NCBI GenBank assembly: GCA_016098155.1
Contig: JAAAJB010000425.1
Location: forward strand, 1-31,533
DNA from: Actinomortierella ambigua
Lineage: Eukaryota; Mortierellomycota; Mortierellomycetes; Mortierellales; Mortierellaceae
DNA length: 31,533 nt
Reading direction: 5' to 3'
Part shown: one piece after another, positions 29,137-31,533 of the stretch
Layout: each line of letters starts with the position of its first letter
Position numbering within the stretch: position 1 is the stretch's first letter
Position numbers and translations under genes: made by a program
Notes under the pieces: generated by a model
Seen by the model: the letters and a program-made list of their open reading frames with translations, nothing else
The model's database searches: none
What the model was told of the DNA's origin: nothing

Positions 29137-31533
29137 ATGGAGGCCAACCCTTCGCTAATGGTAAGGAGCAAAATGCCTGTTAACTTTTATCTCCGCGTGT
29201 TACAAGCTTATAAAATAGACTGCATGTCTCCTATCTGACTCCGTGAGATTCTATCCTCTAGCACCCTCTGCTCGTTCTCGGAGCCAAGCTTGGCTCAGGA
29301 ACGTTCGGCGTAGTCCACCAAGCGCAATATGGAGATCAGCCCTGTGCAGCCAAGGCATTCTTCGCCAGTCAGTCGGAGCTTGACCGAAAGACTATTGACA
29401 AGGAAATCTCGGTCCTCCAGAGGCTCCGCTTTCGCCATGTCATCCAGTTCTACAGGACCCATGAGCAAAACGACAGCATCTACATCCTCATGGAACTGGC
29501 CGAGAGAGGCAGTCTCGCACAGGCCATCAACAAAGGCCATCTTGCATGCGATGACTGGGCGAATAAAAAGCGGCTCGCTCATGAGATTGCTCGAGGACTC
29601 GCCTATATCCACCAGGAGGGAGTCCTCCATCGCGACCTCAAGAGTGCCAATGTGCTCCTGACCAAGCACATGGAGGTCAAGCTGGCCGACTTTGGATTGG
29701 CTCAGATCCGGTCGATGGCCAGTACAGCCTCGAGTGTCAGCAGTCAAACATCCAAGGGTGCTGCAGGGACGCTTCGATGGGTGGCACCAGAGCTACTCTA
29801 TACAGTCAAGCCCAGGTACTCAACCAAGTCGGATGTGTACGCTCTAGGAGTGGTTATGTGGGAGATGGCGACCGACTGCACACGGCCATTCAAAGACCAG
29901 CATGACGATGCACTGGTTGCATTAGGTGTCAAGAAAGGTCGTCGTGAACAATTGCCTGGTGGAACTCCACTCGAATACCGCGAGTGGGTTGAGCGCTGCT
30001 GGGCCCAGGATCCATGCGATCGACCGAACGCTGGCAACGTGACCTTGGTGCACGATGAATCCACCGAAGAGAGTGTCGGCACGGATGAGTGCGTTTTTGA
30101 TCTTGACAGTAGCGAGACTGGATTTACACATCCGCCAGAAGTCCACATCTGCAGTGACGAACGATCCGAGCAGGATGCGATACCTGAGAACCATAATGAC
30201 AGCGTTGGTTGTTTGCCACAGACAAATGACGATGTGGTGACCTATTTCTGCAAGGCAGCCATGGCAGAGAACACCGCTGCACAGCTATTTCTCGGGTGGA
30301 TTTATGGTCATGGGCGAGGTGTTGTCAAGAGTGAGCGAGACTCGTTTTGGTGGTACCGCAAGGCAGCCAACGGTGGGAATGTGGTTGCACAGATGCAGCT
30401 TGCTCGAATGTACGAGAACGGACAAGGTGCCGTTTCGAGCAATGTTTCCATGGCTGTGACATGGTATCGTAGAGCAGCTGATGGTGGCAGCGCAGAAGCA
30501 CAGTTTGCACTTGGAAATATGTACACTGAAGGCTATGGAGTCAAGGAAGACACTTCCCAGGCAGCTCGATGGTATGAGAAGGCAGCCACACAAGGGCACC
30601 CTGAAGCTCAGAACATACTTGGGCAATGGTTCGCTCTTGGACGAGGAGTGATCCAAAGCGATAAGCAGGCAGTCAAATGGCTTATGCTAGCAGCAGAGCA
30701 AGGGAATCTGGCAGCGCAGATAAGGCTAGGTCAAATGTACTTCGAGCGATATTTATCGCAGCCCCTCGTTAGCAGTGCGGTCACGTGGCGCACTAGGCTG
30801 ACTATGTTGGTATGGTAGAGTTCGAAAGTGGATGTTCTTACTGCAAACAGCTGGCCCAGTGACATTAACCCCTGAATCTCCAACCGGTGTTTATATTTCG
30901 ACATTTCTTAGTTGTGTGGTACCCTGTATAAACAAGACGACCAAACCAATCGGAGTCTAGGCATGGCGGTCAAGTGGTTCACGAGGGCAGCGGAGCAGAG
31001 ACATGCCAAAGTACAACTCATCCTTGGTATGATGTACTCACAAGGAATCGGAGTCGATCAGAGTGATTTTGAGGCAGTCAAATGGTACACCAAAGCAGCA
31101 GAGCAAGGAGATGCCGATGCACAACACTACCTTGGACGGATGTACGCAAAAGGACGTGGAGTCGAGCAGAGTGATGTTGAGGCGGTCAAATGGTACACCA
31201 AGGCAGCAGAGCAAGGGAATGCCGATGCACAAGTCAACCTTGGACAGATGTACGCACAAGGGCGTGGAGTCGATCAGAGTGATGTTGAGGCAGCCAAATG
31301 GTTCACCAAGGCAGCAGAGCAAGGATATACCAATGCACACGGCAACCTTGGAGTAAAGTACACACAAGGACAAGGAGTCAATCAGAGTTATGTTGTGGCG
31401 TTTTACTGGTACACCAAGGCAGCAGAGCGAGGACAAGCCAATGCACAAAACAACCTTGGTTTGATGTGCGAATTAGGACGAGGAGTCGATCAGAGTGATG
31501 TTGAGGCGGTCAAATGGTACACCAAGGCAGCAG
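29137..31533 (+). CDS. TKL-type protein kinase with Sel1-repeat array, paralogue of the preceding gene (3' truncated by window)
   Basis: Exons are 29137-29160 (eight codons, MEANPSLM), 29262-30809 and 30912 to the window end. Introns are 101 bp (GTAAGG...CTAG) and a proposed 102 bp (GTATGG...CTTAG), both phase 0. Kinase motifs are complete: GSGTFGVV at 19-26, Lys39, HRDLKSAN with Asp133, DFG at 151-153, APELL and KSDVYALGVVMWEMA. The stretch from HRDLK to LAQIRSM is nearly identical to the first kinase. An acidic linker then leads into Sel1 repeats. The fifth repeat (from LGQMYFERY) is degenerate and is where intron 2 is proposed. Without that intron the frame ends at a TAG at 30816-30818, so the downstream repeats depend on the splice. 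The repeats then become highly regular and continue past the window edge. Function is inferred as for the paralogue; the substrate is unknown. Confidence 0.82.
30990..31533 (+). repeat. Tandem 108-bp units encoding Sel1 repeats
   Basis: The motif GGAGTCGATCAGAGTGAT and close variants recur at a strict 108-bp spacing (about 31050, 31158, 31266, 31374 and 31482). Each unit encodes one 36-residue Sel1 repeat of the type GVDQSDVEAVKWYTKAAEQG. The units are far more alike in DNA than the Sel1 repeats further 5', pointing to recent tandem amplification or homogenisation. The array continues beyond the window. Confidence 0.92.

Overview
The window reads as nuclear DNA of an early-diverging filamentous fungus, most likely Mucoromycota and probably a Mortierella/Linnemannia relative. 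Almost every gene is split by GT-AG introns, mostly about 50-210 bp, many with polypyrimidine runs. The recognisable proteins are eukaryotic housekeeping proteins of fungal type. Low-complexity Q/S/T/P-rich proteins, CT-rich and microsatellite intergenic DNA, and TKL kinase plus Sel1-repeat proteins are all typical of that group. The organism call is inference from gene style; no rRNA or other marker is present. No operons, CRISPR arrays or convincing tRNA genes were seen.

Layout, left to right. (1) 1-130: the last codons of an unidentified plus-strand gene. (2) 725-3700: an accessory block on the minus strand with an unrecognised four-exon gene (2131-725), a diverged duplicated segment, and decayed or fragmentary coding signals. 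(3) 3775-5942: a three-exon indoleamine 2,3-dioxygenase (minus) with a mitochondrial-type leader. (4) 5943-8536: 2.6 kb of CT-rich, microsatellite-rich DNA without a supportable gene. (5) 8537-11201: a four-exon PHD finger / F-box / leucine-rich protein (minus), divergent from (6) BUD23, the 18S rRNA guanine-N7 methyltransferase (11368-12627, plus). (7) 13067-14637: OST3/OST6, the oxidoreductase subunit of oligosaccharyltransferase (plus). (8) 14964-20878: a very large low-complexity, polyQ-bearing protein (minus, about 1,869 aa), divergent from (9) RVB1/Pontin AAA+ ATPase (21261-22931, plus), whose first intron appears to be of the GC-AG class. (10) 23234-23855: the histone-fold C-terminus of a CENP-T/Cnn1-like kinetochore protein (minus), convergent with RVB1. 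(11) 25212-27861 and 29137-end: two head-to-head paralogous genes encoding an N-terminal TKL-type kinase domain followed by a long run of Sel1 repeats. The second runs off the window inside nearly identical 108-bp repeat units.

The genes do not form one pathway. The centre is a dense, syntenic-looking housekeeping stretch: ribosome biogenesis, N-glycosylation, chromatin ATPase, kinetochore and kynurenine pathway. The two ends carry lineage-specific or duplicated material. The exon models for IDO, PHD-F-box, BUD23, OST3, RVB1, the large protein, the first kinase and the unknown gene at 2131-725 each sum to a whole number of codons with consistent intron phases, which is the main internal check used here.
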